Assembly: GCA_041498815.1 (NCBI GenBank)
Contig: JBGQJC010000023.1
Coordinates: forward strand, 1-38,202
Direction of reading: 5' to 3'
DNA: 38,202 nucleotides
Source of the DNA: DATDPM01 sp041498815
GTDB taxonomy: Bacteria; Pseudomonadota; Alphaproteobacteria; DATDPM01
In this document: one piece after another, positions 23,770 through 32,982 of the stretch
Layout: every line of letters starts with the position of its first letter
How positions within the stretch are numbered: position 1 is the stretch's first letter
Position numbers and translations under genes: made by a program
Notes under the pieces: generated by a model
What the model saw: only the letters and a program-made list of their open reading frames with translations
What the model was told of the DNA's origin: nothing
The model's database searches: none

Positions 23770-25608
23770 ATGCGCCGCGCCGCGAAGGATGGGGCCATGC
23801 CGAGACCGATCGCAGCATTTCTGATCGCCCTGGTCGTGGCGGGGCAATTCGGCGTGGCTGCGGCGGCACCCCAACGCCGCAACGCGGTCCTGTTCATCGC
23901 CAGCGGGCTGCGCGCCGAGGCGGTTGCCGCGGACTCGGCGCCGGCATTCGCAACGATCAGGGATACGGGCGTCAATTTCGTCAACAGCCATGCCCTATTT
24001 CCAACCTTGGCGATTCCGAATGCGTTGGCGATGGCGAGCGGTCACGCCCCCGGTGACACGGGTATTTTCGGCGATACGATATTCATCGGTTTCCCGATTG
24101 CGGCAAACGGCGGCAGCGTCACGCCAAGCTTGGAAAACAATGCCGTCCTTGACGCCATCGACGGCCACTTCGCGGGTAAGTTCGTCGGCGAATTGACGTT
24201 ACTCGCGGCGGCGAGGCAAGCCGGCTATCTGACCGCGGCGGTGGGCAGGACCGGACCGGCCGCAATTCAGGATATTTCGCAACGGACGGGGCAGACGACG
24301 ATCGTGATCGACGATGCCACGGGCAGCCAGGACGGAATCCCGCTCGCCCCGCAGATCGCGGCGGCCCTGCGGCAAGCGGGGCTTCCGCTCGAAGCGCCGA
24401 AGACCGGGGAAGGCCCCGCCGGCGATCCCAAGGCGCCGGGCGCAATGGCCGCCCAGCCGGAATACTTCGTGGCGGCAGTTACGAAGGCGATTTTACCCGG
24501 CTTCGCGCGGGCGGCGAAGCCTTTCGTGCTCGTGTTCTGGTCGCGCGATCCCCAAGGACCGCCGGCCGATCCAAGCGACCGACTGCTGCCGCTAAACCCG
24601 GGCATCAACGGAGACATCTCCGGGATCCGGAGCGCCGACGGCCAACTGGCGGCGATCCTGGGGGCGTTGCGGTCGCTGGGGCTTTACGAGAACACCGACA
24701 TCGTGGTCGCGGGCGATCATGGTCGCTCCACGGTCGCCAAGGAAAGCCGGACGAGCCCTGCGGCCAGATTCGCGTACGGCGGCGATCCGATCGGCGCCCT
24801 TCCGCCGGGATTCCTCGCCATCGATCTCGCGCGGACGCTCGACTTGCTGCTGCACGATCCGGACCTCGGCATGGCTGAGGTCAAGCCCGGGCAATACCCG
24901 AAGCAGGGGAACGGCGTGATCGGCGACAACCCGGAGGCGCCTGACGTCGTTGTCGCCGCCAACGGCGGCTCGGACCTCATCTATCTTCCGCAAAAAAACG
25001 CCCGGGAGATTGCGCCGGACATCGTAACCATACTGCTCGCGCAGGATTACGTAAGCGGACTGTTCGTGGACCAGGGGCTGGGCACTTTCCCCGGCGCATT
25101 GCCGTTGGGTGCGATCCACTTCGCCGGCTACACGCCGATACCGCGCCCCGCGATCGTGGTTGCCTTCCGGTCCTTCGATACGTCATGCGGCAAGCCGGAG
25201 CTTTGCACGGTCCTGATTTCCGACGGCCCGATGCGCCAGGGCCATGCCGGGCACGGCGGCTTCAGCAGGGCCGACACCGCGATCTTCATGGCTGCGGCCG
25301 GCCCCGATTTCAGACCGGCGTTCGTGGATAGGGCACCCGCCGGCACCGCGGATATCCCGGTAACGCTCGCCCACGTCTTGGGACTCGATCTGCGGCACGT
25401 GGGCGTGCTGGCCGGGCGCGTATTGAGCGAGTGCTTGAAAGGCGGGACTCCCGTGACCGCAAAATCGGGCAATCTCGTTTCCCCCAAGACAAAAGAGGGT
25501 CTCGCGACCGTGGTCAACACCCAGCAAGTGGGCAACGCGATTTATTTCGACGCCGGCGGATTTCCCGGCCGCACCGTCGGCCTCAAGCCTCCGACCGGTG
25601 TCCGTTGA
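23770..25608 (+). CDS. Secreted alkaline-phosphatase/phosphodiesterase-superfamily protein with degenerate active site
   Basis: This is a 612-residue exported protein; ATG 23797 is a credible alternative start, both leaving a clear signal peptide cut near AAAA. Its overall order matches nucleotide-pyrophosphatase-like alkaline phosphatase family proteins: a first strand FIASGLR, NSHALFPTLAIPNALAMASGH, GDTGIFGDT, FWSRDPQG, PGING, DIVVAGDHGRSTVAKES and a C-terminal GHGGFSRADTAIFMAAAGPDFR. Against the usual pattern the first metal-binding Asp is Ser45, the nucleophilic Thr (three before Asn) is Ala81, and the His after FWSRD is missing. D260, D316, H317 and H495 remain. It may be a pseudoenzyme binding a ligand or metal. 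It lies 33 bases after cpaA, possibly in the same operon. Confidence 0.82.
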   Translation: MRRAAKDGAMPRPIAAFLIALVVAGQFGVAAAAPQRRNAVLFIASGLRAEAVAADSAPAFATIRDTGVNFVNSHALFPTLAIPNALAMASGHAPGDTGIFGDTIFIGFPIAANGGSVTPSLENNAVLDAIDGHFAGKFVGELTLLAAARQAGYLTAAVGRTGPAAIQDISQRTGQTTIVIDDATGSQDGIPLAPQIAAALRQAGLPLEAPKTGEGPAGDPKAPGAMAAQPEYFVAAVTKAILPGFARAAKPFVLVFWSRDPQGPPADPSDRLLPLNPGINGDISGIRSADGQLAAILGALRSLGLYENTDIVVAGDHGRSTVAKESRTSPAARFAYGGDPIGALPPGFLAIDLARTLDLLLHDPDLGMAEVKPGQYPKQGNGVIGDNPEAPDVVVAANGGSDLIYLPQKNAREIAPDIVTILLAQDYVSGLFVDQGLGTFPGALPLGAIHFAGYTPIPRPAIVVAFRSFDTSCGKPELCTVLISDGPMRQGHAGHGGFSRADTAIFMAAAGPDFRPAFVDRAPAGTADIPVTLAHVLGLDLRHVGVLAGRVLSECLKGGTPVTAKSGNLVSPKTKEGLATVVNTQQVGNAIYFDAGGFPGRTVGLKPPTGVR

Positions 25609-25664
25609 ACAGCCTGAGCGGCGCCGGCATCGAGCCTCGCGACCGCATTACGGGGGAAACAATC

Positions 25665-28600
25665 ATGACCGGCAACACCTTCGAGCTCCTGGGCCGCCGG
25701 CGGTTCCTGCCGCTGTTCATCGCCCAGTTCCTGGGTGCGGCCAACGACAATCTGTTCAAGAACGCGATCGCCTTATTGACCATCTACGTCATCGGCGACA
25801 CCGCGCTCGGTTCCGCGCAATTTTTGACCGCCATCGGTCCCGCCCTGTTCATGCTGCCCTTCTTTTTGTTTTCCGCCACCGCGGGCGAGCTTGCCGACCG
25901 GTTCGAGAAATCGAGCCTCATGAAAATCGTCAAATCCGCCGAGATCGCGATTGCGGGCCTCGGGGGCCTCGGACTTTATCTCAAGAGCGTGCCGGTCATG
26001 CTCTTCGCGTTCTTTCTGCTCGGAATGCACTCCACGTTTTTCGGTCCCCTCAAATATTCGGTGCTTCCCGAGTATCTGGCGAAAAACGAGTTGATCGGGG
26101 GCAATGCCCTGATCGAGGGCGGCACCTTCCTCGCGGTCTTGATCGGCACGATCATAGCAGGGGTTCTCATCTTGCTGCCGAATGGGGTGCCCTATGTTAT
26201 TTGTCTCATGCTGACATGCGCGGCGTCCGGGTTCGGCGCCAGCCTGTTCTTGCCGAAAGCGCATCCTGGAAACAAGACAGTGGCCGTGCGGGCCAATCCC
26301 GCCGCCGCGACGCTTGAAATCCTGCGCGCAATTGCGCAACCGCGCGACGTCTACCTCTCAGTTTTGGGAATTTCCTGGCTCTGGGCCATGGGCGCCACCT
26401 TCGTCACCGAATTTCCGGCCTTTGCCAAGGATGTCCTCGGTGCCGACGAGCATGTGGTGACGCTGATGCTTGCCATGTTCTCGATCGGCATCGGCGCCGG
26501 GTCGCTGCTGTGCAGCCGGCTGCTCAAGGGCGAGATTTCCGCACGTTACGTGCCGTTTGCAGCACTCGGCATGGCCCTCTTTTCTATCGACATTTTTCTG
26601 GCAAGCAGGCAAGCCCACCCCCCGGGGGCGCTGCGGGACATCGGTGCGTTCCTCGCGGACCCGGGTTCCTGGCGGATTCTGGCCGACCTTCTCTTGATCG
26701 CGGGATGCGGCGGGATCTACACCGTGCCCCTCTATGCGATTCTCCAGAGCCGCGTTCCTGACTCCGAGCGGGCCCGGGCTATTGCCGGCAACAATGTCGT
26801 CAACGCGATCTTCATCGTGGCTGCCTCGGCGGTTTCGGCGGGGCTGCTCGTCTCCGGGTTTACCGTCAGTCAAATCTTTCTCATCATCGGAATCATGAAT
26901 CTTGGCGTCGCCATTTACATTTGCGGGCTTCTGCCCCGGGATGTCGTGCGGGGCGTCGCCGCGGCGTGTCTGCGCCTTGCTTACCGGGTGGAGGTTAAGG
27001 GGCTCGAGAATCTCAAACAGGCGGGCGGCCGGACGGTGATCGTCGCCAATCACATTTCGTTCCTCGATGCCGTCTTGCTTGCGGCATTCCTTCCTGGCGA
27101 TCCGTTTTTCGCGATCGATACCTATATGGCGCGGCGGTGGTGGGTGCGGCCGTTTCTCGGCCTGCTTGAGGCCTTTCCACTCGATCCCGCCAATCCGATG
27201 TCGGTGCGCTCGCTCGCGCGGAAACTCCGCGAAGGCGGGACCTGCGTGATCTTTCCCGAAGGCAGGATCACGCGCACGGGCGCGCTGATGAAGGTCTATG
27301 AAGGCCCGGGGCTGATCGCGAATCTCGCCGATGCGGCGGTGGTGCCGGTGCGCATCGACGGCGCCCAATACACGCCCTTCTCTCGCCTCAAGGGCAAGGT
27401 CCGGTTGCGCTGGTTCCCGAAGATCGCTTTGACGGTGCTTCCGGCGCGGCGCTTTGCGGTTCCGCCTTCGCTCGTCGGGCGCAAGCGGCGGCAGCGGGTG
27501 GCGACCGCCCTCTATGACGTGCTTTCCACCATGCTGTTCGAAACTGCCCATTTCGAGCGCACGCTTTTCGACGCCTTTCTCGACTCGCGCCACATCCATG
27601 GCCGCGACGCCGCCATCATCGAGGATGCCGAGCGTAAACCGCTCGGCTATGGCCGGCTGACGGCCGCGAGCCTTGCCCTGGGGCGGGCGTTGGCGCGGCG
27701 GACCCGCCCGGGGGAGTACGTCGGTGTTCTGCTTCCCAACGCGGCGGCGACGGTCGTCGCATTCTTCGCGTTGCAAGCCTTCGGCCGCATTCCCGCGATG
27801 CTCAATTTCACCACCGGCGCCGAAGGCATGATCGCCGCCTGTCGATCCGCCTCCATCCACACGATCGTGACCTCGCGACGCTTCATCGAACGGGCCCGGC
27901 TCGAGAAAACTCTCGAAATACTGGCGCCCCACGCCGAAATGCTGTTTCTAGAGGACGTTAAGGCCTCACTCTCGCTCGGCGACCGGTTCTATGGGCTGGC
28001 GGTTGCCCCGTTCGCAGCAAGGGTGTACCGGCGCCGCGGCATCGCGCCCTCGGCTCCGGCCGTGGTGCTTTTCACGTCGGGTTCCGAGGGCACGCCCAAG
28101 GGCGTTGCGCTCAGCCACGCCAACCTGCTTGCCAATTGCGCGCAGCTCGCAGCGCGCATCGACTTCAACGCGGCGGACACCGTCTTCAACGCGTTGCCGC
28201 TGTTTCATTCCTTCGGACTCACGGCCGGCTTGATTCTGCCGATGCTCTCGGGCGTCAAGACGTTTCTCTATCATCGCCGCTCCATTATCGCATCATTCCC
28301 GAGCTCGCTTACGAAATCAATGCGACCATCTTCTTCGGCACCAACACGTTTCTCGCCGGCTATGGCCGCTTGGCGCACCCGTATGATTTCAGCAGCGTGC
28401 GCTACGTGTTCGCGGGCGCCGAGAAAGTCGATGACAGCACCCGTGATCTTTTCGCCGAAAAGTTTGGCCTGCGCATTCTCGAAGGCTACGGCGTCACGGA
28501 AACGGCGCCGGTGATCGCTTGCAACACGCCCATGCATTTTTGCGCCGGAACCGTCGGCCGTTTCCTGCCCGGCATCGAATGGCGGCTGGAGCTCGTCCCC

Positions 28601-29077
28601 GGCGTTGCGGAGGGCGGCAGGCTTATTGTGCGCGGTCCCAACGTGATGCTCGGGTATTTGCGCACGGAACGCCCCGGCGTAATCGAGCCGGCCCCCGATG
28701 GCTGGCACGATACCGGCGATATCGTGAGGGTCGACGAGGACGGCTTTGTCCGGATCGTTGGGCGCGTCAAGCGCTTCGCCAAGATCGGCGGCGAAATGGT
28801 GTCACTGGCGCGCGTGGAAGCCGAGGTTGCTGCCGTCTGGCCGGACCGTCAGCACGCGGTGGTGGCACTTCCCGATCCGCGTAAAGGCGAGCAGTTGATT
28901 GTTGTCACGACCGCACCGGACGCGACGCTGGACGCGCTGTTGGCCCATTTCCGCAACCGCGGCCTCGCCGAGCTGCTGGTGCCGAAAGTCATTCTCCAGG
29001 TGGACCGCCTGCCTGTACTCGGCTCCGGCAAGACCGATTATCCGGCGGTGATGAAACTCGCGCTGGCGCAGCGCTGA
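25665..29077 (+). pseudogene. aas: LplT-PlsC-Aas three-module lysophospholipid repair protein, split by a 1-base frameshift
   Basis: The restored protein of about 1,137 residues fuses an MFS lysophospholipid flippase (LplT-like; FIAQFLGAANDNLFKNA at the N-terminus), a PlsC acyltransferase (NHISFLD near 27050, FPEGRITRTG near 27255) and an AMP-binding acyl-ACP synthetase (TSGSEGTPKG near 28080, GYGVTETAP near 28485). In E. coli lplT and aas are adjacent genes; together they re-acylate 2-acyl-lysophosphatidylethanolamine. ATG 25665 has GGGGGAAA upstream. After FLY at 28263-28271 the frame breaks: the next frame gives SPLHYRIIPELAYEI, as in Aas, so one base is missing at 28272-28273. The first frame runs on to a stop at 28514 and the second ends at 29077. 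It is either a real lesion or a base-calling error. Confidence 0.9.
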
Positions 29078-29107
29078 CGCCGCCAAAGGAAAAAGCCGGC
29101 TGCGGCG
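29078..29107 (+). terminator. Candidate terminator after aas
   Basis: CGCCGC (29078-29083) and GCGGCG (29102-29107) form a 6-bp stem with an 18-base loop, followed at once by ATTTTCC. It begins at the aas stop codon. The loop is long and the T-tract short. Confidence 0.4.
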
Positions 29108-29268
29108 ATTTTCCGTATTCGTAGACGCCCCAGCGCCGGTGGCGGCCTGCTGGCCAGGGCCCGGTTCACGGCGCCGCTTGCGGCGAGGTGGCATCGGTTA
29201 TGTTATTGTCCCCGTGGCGCGGGGGGCAGGGCCCGCGCGCCGCCGAGGATGTCGAGCGCCGATCCCTT

Positions 29269-31041
29269 ATGATTTCGCTTTCCGAAGTATCGATCCTGCT
29301 CTTGGCCGCCGTCATCGCCGTGCCGCTGTTCAAGCGGTTGCGGCTGGGGGCCGTGCTCGGATATCTCGCGGCGGGGGTGGCGCTCGGCCCCCACGGCTTT
29401 GGCGCGATCGACGATCCCGAGAGCATCGTCCAGGTGTCGCGATTCGGGGTCGTGCTGCTGCTCTTCGTCATCGGGCTCGAATTGAAGCCGCAGCGCCTGT
29501 GGGTCATGCGGCGCCGGGTCTTCGGCCTCGGCGGCGCCCAGGTTCTGGTAACCGGCGCGGCGCTTACGGGCGCCGCCCTGGTCCTCGGGCTAGCGCCGGA
29601 AACGGCGGGGATCGCCGGTTTCGCTCTCGCCCTGTCGTCCACCGCCTTCGTGCTGCCGCTCTTGGCCGAGCGCGACGAGATCAACGCGCCCCACGGGCGC
29701 GCCTCTTTCGCGGTGCTGCTGTTCCAGGATCTGGCCGTCATCCCGGCGCTGGCGCTTATCCCGCTCCTGGCGGGGCCGGTGGGCGAGCCCGGCGCGATGT
29801 TCGCCGCCGGTGCCAAAGCCGTCGCGGTTCTGGCCGCGGTTCTCATCGGCGGGCGGTTCCTGTTGCGGCCGGTCTTTCGCCTGGTGGCGGAAGCGAAGAT
29901 TCCCGAAATCTTCGTCGCGGCGGCGCTTTTGGTCGTGGTCGGGACCGCGGCGCTCATGGAATTTGTCGGTCTTTCGATGACGCTCGGCGCCTTTTTGGCC
30001 GGCGTGCTCTTGGCCGATTCCGAATACCGGCACGAGCTCCAGGCCGACATCGATCCCTTCAAGGGCTTGCTGTTGGGCCTGTTCTTCATGGCGGTCGGCA
30101 TGTCCACCGATTTCCATCTGCTGGCGACACGGCCTCTCGCCATTGCCGCGATCGTCGCCGGCCTCATGGCGATCAAGACCGTGGTCATGTTCGCAATCGG
30201 CTTGGTCGCGCGGTTGGGCGCGGAAACCGCGCGCCGCACCGCGGTCGCGCTCTGCCAGGGCGGCGAATTCGCGTTTGTCTTGTTCGGCGTTGCCTCGGGG
30301 ATCGGCCTCATGGACCGCGAAACGGCGGATCTTCTCGTCGTCGCGGTCACGGTTTCGATGGTGGCGACGCCGGCGGCGCTCGGCGTTTACGATCGCGTCG
30401 TAGCACCCCTGTTCGCGCCGTCCGAAACGCGCCCGTTCGATGACATCGACGAGCGGGGCAATCCCGTCATCATCGCCGGCTTCGGCCGCTTCGGCCAAAT
30501 CGTCGGCCGCGTGCTGAGAAGCCGCGGCATCCCGTTCACCGCAATCGAGATCAGCGCCGCCCAGGTGGATTTCGTCGCCCGTTTCGGCAACAAGATTTAT
30601 TACGGCGATGCCTCGCGCCTCGATCTGCTGCGCGCCGCCGAAGCCGAGAAAGCCAAGGCCTTCGTGCTGGCGATCGACGATCCCGAGGCCTCGATTCGCA
30701 CCGCCGAAACGGTGCGCCGCCATTTTCCCGAGCTGCCGGTCTTTGCCCGGGCCCGCAACCGCCAGCATGCCTTCCGCCTGATGGATTTGGGCGTTACCTT
30801 GCTGGTGCGCGAAACCCTGTATTCGAGCCTCTATCTGACCGAACATATTCTGCAATCGCTCGGATTTTCCGAATTGGATGCCGCCCAGACCGTGGCCCGG
30901 TTCCGCGAGCACGACGAGGCGACGCTGCAAGCCCAGCACGCGATCTATACCGATGAAAAAAAACTGATCCAGACGGCGAAGGAAGCGGCCGCCGAACTGA
31001 AGACCCTGTTCGAGGCCGACAGCGAGAAGGCCGCCGAATGA
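29269..31041 (+). CDS. Kef-type cation/proton antiporter (CPA2) with TrkA-N domain
   Basis: This is a 590-residue monovalent cation:proton antiporter. About 12 hydrophobic segments form the Na+/H+ exchanger domain, starting ISLSEVSILLLAAVIAVPLFKRL with the conserved LGYLAAGVALGPHG and the family's FQDLAVIP (near 29725). A cytoplasmic Rossmann TrkA-N domain (GFGRFGQIVGRVL, near 30480) then binds nucleotide, and a helical tail follows. Such proteins expel K+ in exchange for H+, often protecting against electrophiles (KefB/KefC). ATG 29269 is chosen by homology; an in-frame GTG 29188 would add 27 polar residues, and neither start has a clear ribosome binding site. No KefF/KefG-type partner is nearby. 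Confidence 0.92.
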   Translation: MISLSEVSILLLAAVIAVPLFKRLRLGAVLGYLAAGVALGPHGFGAIDDPESIVQVSRFGVVLLLFVIGLELKPQRLWVMRRRVFGLGGAQVLVTGAALTGAALVLGLAPETAGIAGFALALSSTAFVLPLLAERDEINAPHGRASFAVLLFQDLAVIPALALIPLLAGPVGEPGAMFAAGAKAVAVLAAVLIGGRFLLRPVFRLVAEAKIPEIFVAAALLVVVGTAALMEFVGLSMTLGAFLAGVLLADSEYRHELQADIDPFKGLLLGLFFMAVGMSTDFHLLATRPLAIAAIVAGLMAIKTVVMFAIGLVARLGAETARRTAVALCQGGEFAFVLFGVASGIGLMDRETADLLVVAVTVSMVATPAALGVYDRVVAPLFAPSETRPFDDIDERGNPVIIAGFGRFGQIVGRVLRSRGIPFTAIEISAAQVDFVARFGNKIYYGDASRLDLLRAAEAEKAKAFVLAIDDPEASIRTAETVRRHFPELPVFARARNRQHAFRLMDLGVTLLVRETLYSSLYLTEHILQSLGFSELDAAQTVARFREHDEATLQAQHAIYTDEKKLIQTAKEAAAELKTLFEADSEKAAE

Positions 31042-31135
31042 ACGGACGAATGTAAAAACGAAGGAGGCCTGGGGGCGCATGCAGGCCTGGTTCAAGGGCC
31101 ACGGCGGGGCGTAAGAAAGCGCGGGGAGGGGCGGC

Positions 31136-31549
31136 ATGGGGGTCATCTATGTGGCGCGAAGCAGCAGCGCCTCGAAATGGGGCGCCAGCGTCGGGCTCAC
31201 GAAACACATCTATAAGCTCGGCGTCGCCGAAGATTCCGCCGAAGCCGCGGTCAAGGCCCTCAATGAGTCAAAGCACGCCGGCGAATCCGACTGGAAGCTG
31301 ATCGTAAAAGAAGACGCGGGCGGCGTCACCGAGGAAGCGGCCATCGAGCGCCTCGCCAAAAAAGAAAGGATGGTGGATCCCAATCTCTATCCGAAGATCA
31401 AAGGCGTGCGCGGAATCTTCAAGGTCAAGACCGTCAACGTCGAGAACAGCATGTTCGTCCAGCAGGCGATGGCCAACATGCAAACGACCGACATCAAGAT
31501 CAAGCACCCGGAGATCGCCGTCTATCTGATCCACAACGCGCTGAAGTAA
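31136..31549 (+). CDS. Small soluble protein, possibly GIY-YIG/T5orf172-like
   Basis: This 137-residue soluble protein starts at ATG 31136, preceded by GGGGAGGGG. The N-terminal half reads GVIYVARS...IYKLGVAEDSAEAAVKALNESKHAGESDWKLIVKED. The 'hYKhGvt...a...L....' rhythm recalls T5orf172/Mug113 domains of the GIY-YIG superfamily, but the canonical GIY and YIG tripeptides and catalytic Arg/Glu are not clear, so nuclease activity is doubtful. The C-terminal half (FKVKTVNVENSMFVQQAMANMQ) is unfamiliar. It lies 94 bases after the antiporter gene and ends at a strong hairpin. Confidence 0.7.
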   Translation: MGVIYVARSSSASKWGASVGLTKHIYKLGVAEDSAEAAVKALNESKHAGESDWKLIVKEDAGGVTEEAAIERLAKKERMVDPNLYPKIKGVRGIFKVKTVNVENSMFVQQAMANMQTTDIKIKHPEIAVYLIHNALK

Positions 31550-31570
31550 CCGGGCGCATTATTCGCCCGG
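31550..31570. terminator. Two-way hairpin between convergent genes
   Basis: CCGGGCG-cattatt-CGCCCGG is a perfect 7-bp GC-rich stem with a 7-base AT loop. It sits exactly between the stop of the small plus-strand gene (31549) and the end of the minus-strand cytochrome gene (31574). No long T-tract on either side, but the position strongly suggests a shared terminator. Confidence 0.6.
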
Positions 31571-31573
31571 GCC

Positions 31574-31978
31574 CTAAGGGCAAAGCTCCTTCGATTTGTT
31601 GGTCATCACCAGATACGCGATCACATCCGCGCGCTCTTGGTCGTCGGGAACGCCGTCATAGGTCATGATCGTGCCGGACACGAACCCGGTCGGTTTCCTG
31701 AGGAACTTGTCGAGCGTTTCGGGCGTCCAGGTGAGGCCGGACTTCTTCATCGCGTCGGAATAGTCGAAATCGGAAAGGCTTCCGGCCTTGCGGCCTATCA
31801 CCCCGCAGTGGCGCGGGCCCGTGCGATTGTATTCAAGCGAATGACAGGCCATGCAACGGCCGTAGATGTCTTCCCCGCGTTTGGCGTCGCCCGGCGGAAG
31901 CGCCAAGGCCGCGGACGGCCCGAGCGCCACGGCCGCCAAGAGTGTAAGCGTGCGCCGAATGGGAAAATTCCACGTCAT
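31574..31978 (-). CDS. Class I cytochrome c, periplasmic
   Basis: This is a 134-residue c-type cytochrome. The signal peptide is cut near ALA-LPPGD. One haem site, CMACH (C42, C45, H46), and the distal ligand Met105 in SGTIMTYDGVPDDQERADVIAYL are typical of mitochondrial-type c2 cytochromes, as are the TGP and GRKAG segments. The usual 'TGPNLHG' reads TGPRHCG here, introducing Cys58, and a second extra Cys is near the C-terminus (C133), so a disulfide is possible. It is on the same strand as the sigma/anti-sigma pair but 296 bases downstream of it. It probably shuttles electrons in the periplasm. Confidence 0.93.
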   Translation of the reverse strand: MTWNFPIRRTLTLLAAVALGPSAALALPPGDAKRGEDIYGRCMACHSLEYNRTGPRHCGVIGRKAGSLSDFDYSDAMKKSGLTWTPETLDKFLRKPTGFVSGTIMTYDGVPDDQERADVIAYLVMTNKSKELCP

Positions 31979-32274
31979 GCCCCCTCAATGTCCTCCTTCA
32001 TTTACCCCTGGGACCCCCTTCATTACCCCCGGCGCGTGTTTGGAAAGGGCGCGCCCCGCCGGCTCTCGGGGGTCAGGTCTCGAGAACCGCCTCCCCGGTC
32101 GATTCCCGAGCCGTTCATCGCCGGCGGGACGCATGAGTCACCGCTTCGTTCGCCTGTTGGTGCGTATGCCCCCGATGATGCCGGGCGGCGACGGGAACCG
32201 GGCCTCGAAGGTCATTACCGATTGGGCGCGCCCGCGGATGCAGCTGTGCCGAAAAATCGCAGGGGAGGCTGGGA
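31979..32274. other. Intergenic region, nothing recognised
   Basis: 296 GC-rich bases between the cytochrome c start and the anti-sigma factor stop. Plus-strand frames crossing it are shadows of the flanking minus-strand genes. The cytochrome promoter should lie here, but I see no clear boxes. Confidence 0.4.
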
Positions 32275-32982
32275 TCAGGAAGCGGCGGGGACGAGAGTGC
32301 CTTGATAGAGAACCGGTCCGGTGGGAAGTCCGGTCTGCGAGCCGCCGGCGGGCTCGAGACTGACCGCCAGCGCCGCCGCGCCCCGCAAAACCGCGAATTG
32401 GGGATCGGAAAGTGTTATTCGGATATCGCCTTGCGCGCTCAAAAGGCCGAGCGACATCGGCGGCTGGCCCGTGGTCGAGGGGATCATCCACAGCTCGAAG
32501 GAGGTGCCCGCCGGCTGTTGCTGCGGCCGGAGCGTTTCGACGGCGATGCGATGCGCGGCGAAATCCGAGCGCACGACCCAGGCGGGCTTGGCGTCTTTAT
32601 CGTTCAGCACTGCGACCTGCGACGGCATGGACGGCAATTGCGGCGGCCGGGATTGGACGAACAGGATCAAGAGGGCCGCCGCGACCGCGCCGGCGACGAC
32701 GCTGAATCCGCGCCAGAAGGCGGCGCTGCGCCACACGATCTTGACCGGCGAGGAATCCGCGATCCCGCGTTCGATCCGCCGCCACAGCGAGGGCGGCGGT
32801 TCGATGCCGGGAATGGCTTCGGCCATGAGGTTGAGCTTGGCCTGCCAATCGTCGGCCTCTTTGCAATAGCTGGCGTCTTCGTCGCGCAGCTGCTCGAAGC
32901 GCCGCCGCGCCGCGCCCCGCAGCGTGCCCAGCACGTATTCGGCGGCGATCAGATGCCGCCTATTTGGATCAGGAGGCGCCAT
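32275..32982 (-). CDS. Anti-sigma factor, RskA-like
   Basis: This is a 235-residue single-pass membrane anti-sigma factor. The N-terminal cytoplasmic part HLIAAEYVLGTLRGAARRRFEQL (about residues 10-32) is the RskA-type sigma-binding helix. A transmembrane helix lies near 88-106 (FSVVAGAVAAALLILFVQS) and a periplasmic RskA C-terminal domain (WVVRSDFAAHRIAVETL..., FELWMIPSTTGQPPMSLGLL) ends the protein. It would hold the adjacent ECF sigma inactive until a periplasmic signal triggers its degradation. Its ATG overlaps the sigma gene's end by 14 bases, implying coupled synthesis. Confidence 0.92.
   Translation of the reverse strand: MAPPDPNRRHLIAAEYVLGTLRGAARRRFEQLRDEDASYCKEADDWQAKLNLMAEAIPGIEPPPSLWRRIERGIADSSPVKIVWRSAAFWRGFSVVAGAVAAALLILFVQSRPPQLPSMPSQVAVLNDKDAKPAWVVRSDFAAHRIAVETLRPQQQPAGTSFELWMIPSTTGQPPMSLGLLSAQGDIRITLSDPQFAVLRGAAALAVSLEPAGGSQTGLPTGPVLYQGTLVPAAS

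Noticed and set aside
25431..25664. Upstream extension of the aas frame into the phosphatase-like gene
   Set aside because: It overlaps a confident gene in another frame, has shadow composition, and ATG 25665 has a strong ribosome binding site.
26358..27932. Long minus-strand frame across aas, and similar ones at 29590-31146 and 20108-21202
   Set aside because: All mirror confident plus-strand genes and have Arg/Gly/His-rich shadow composition.
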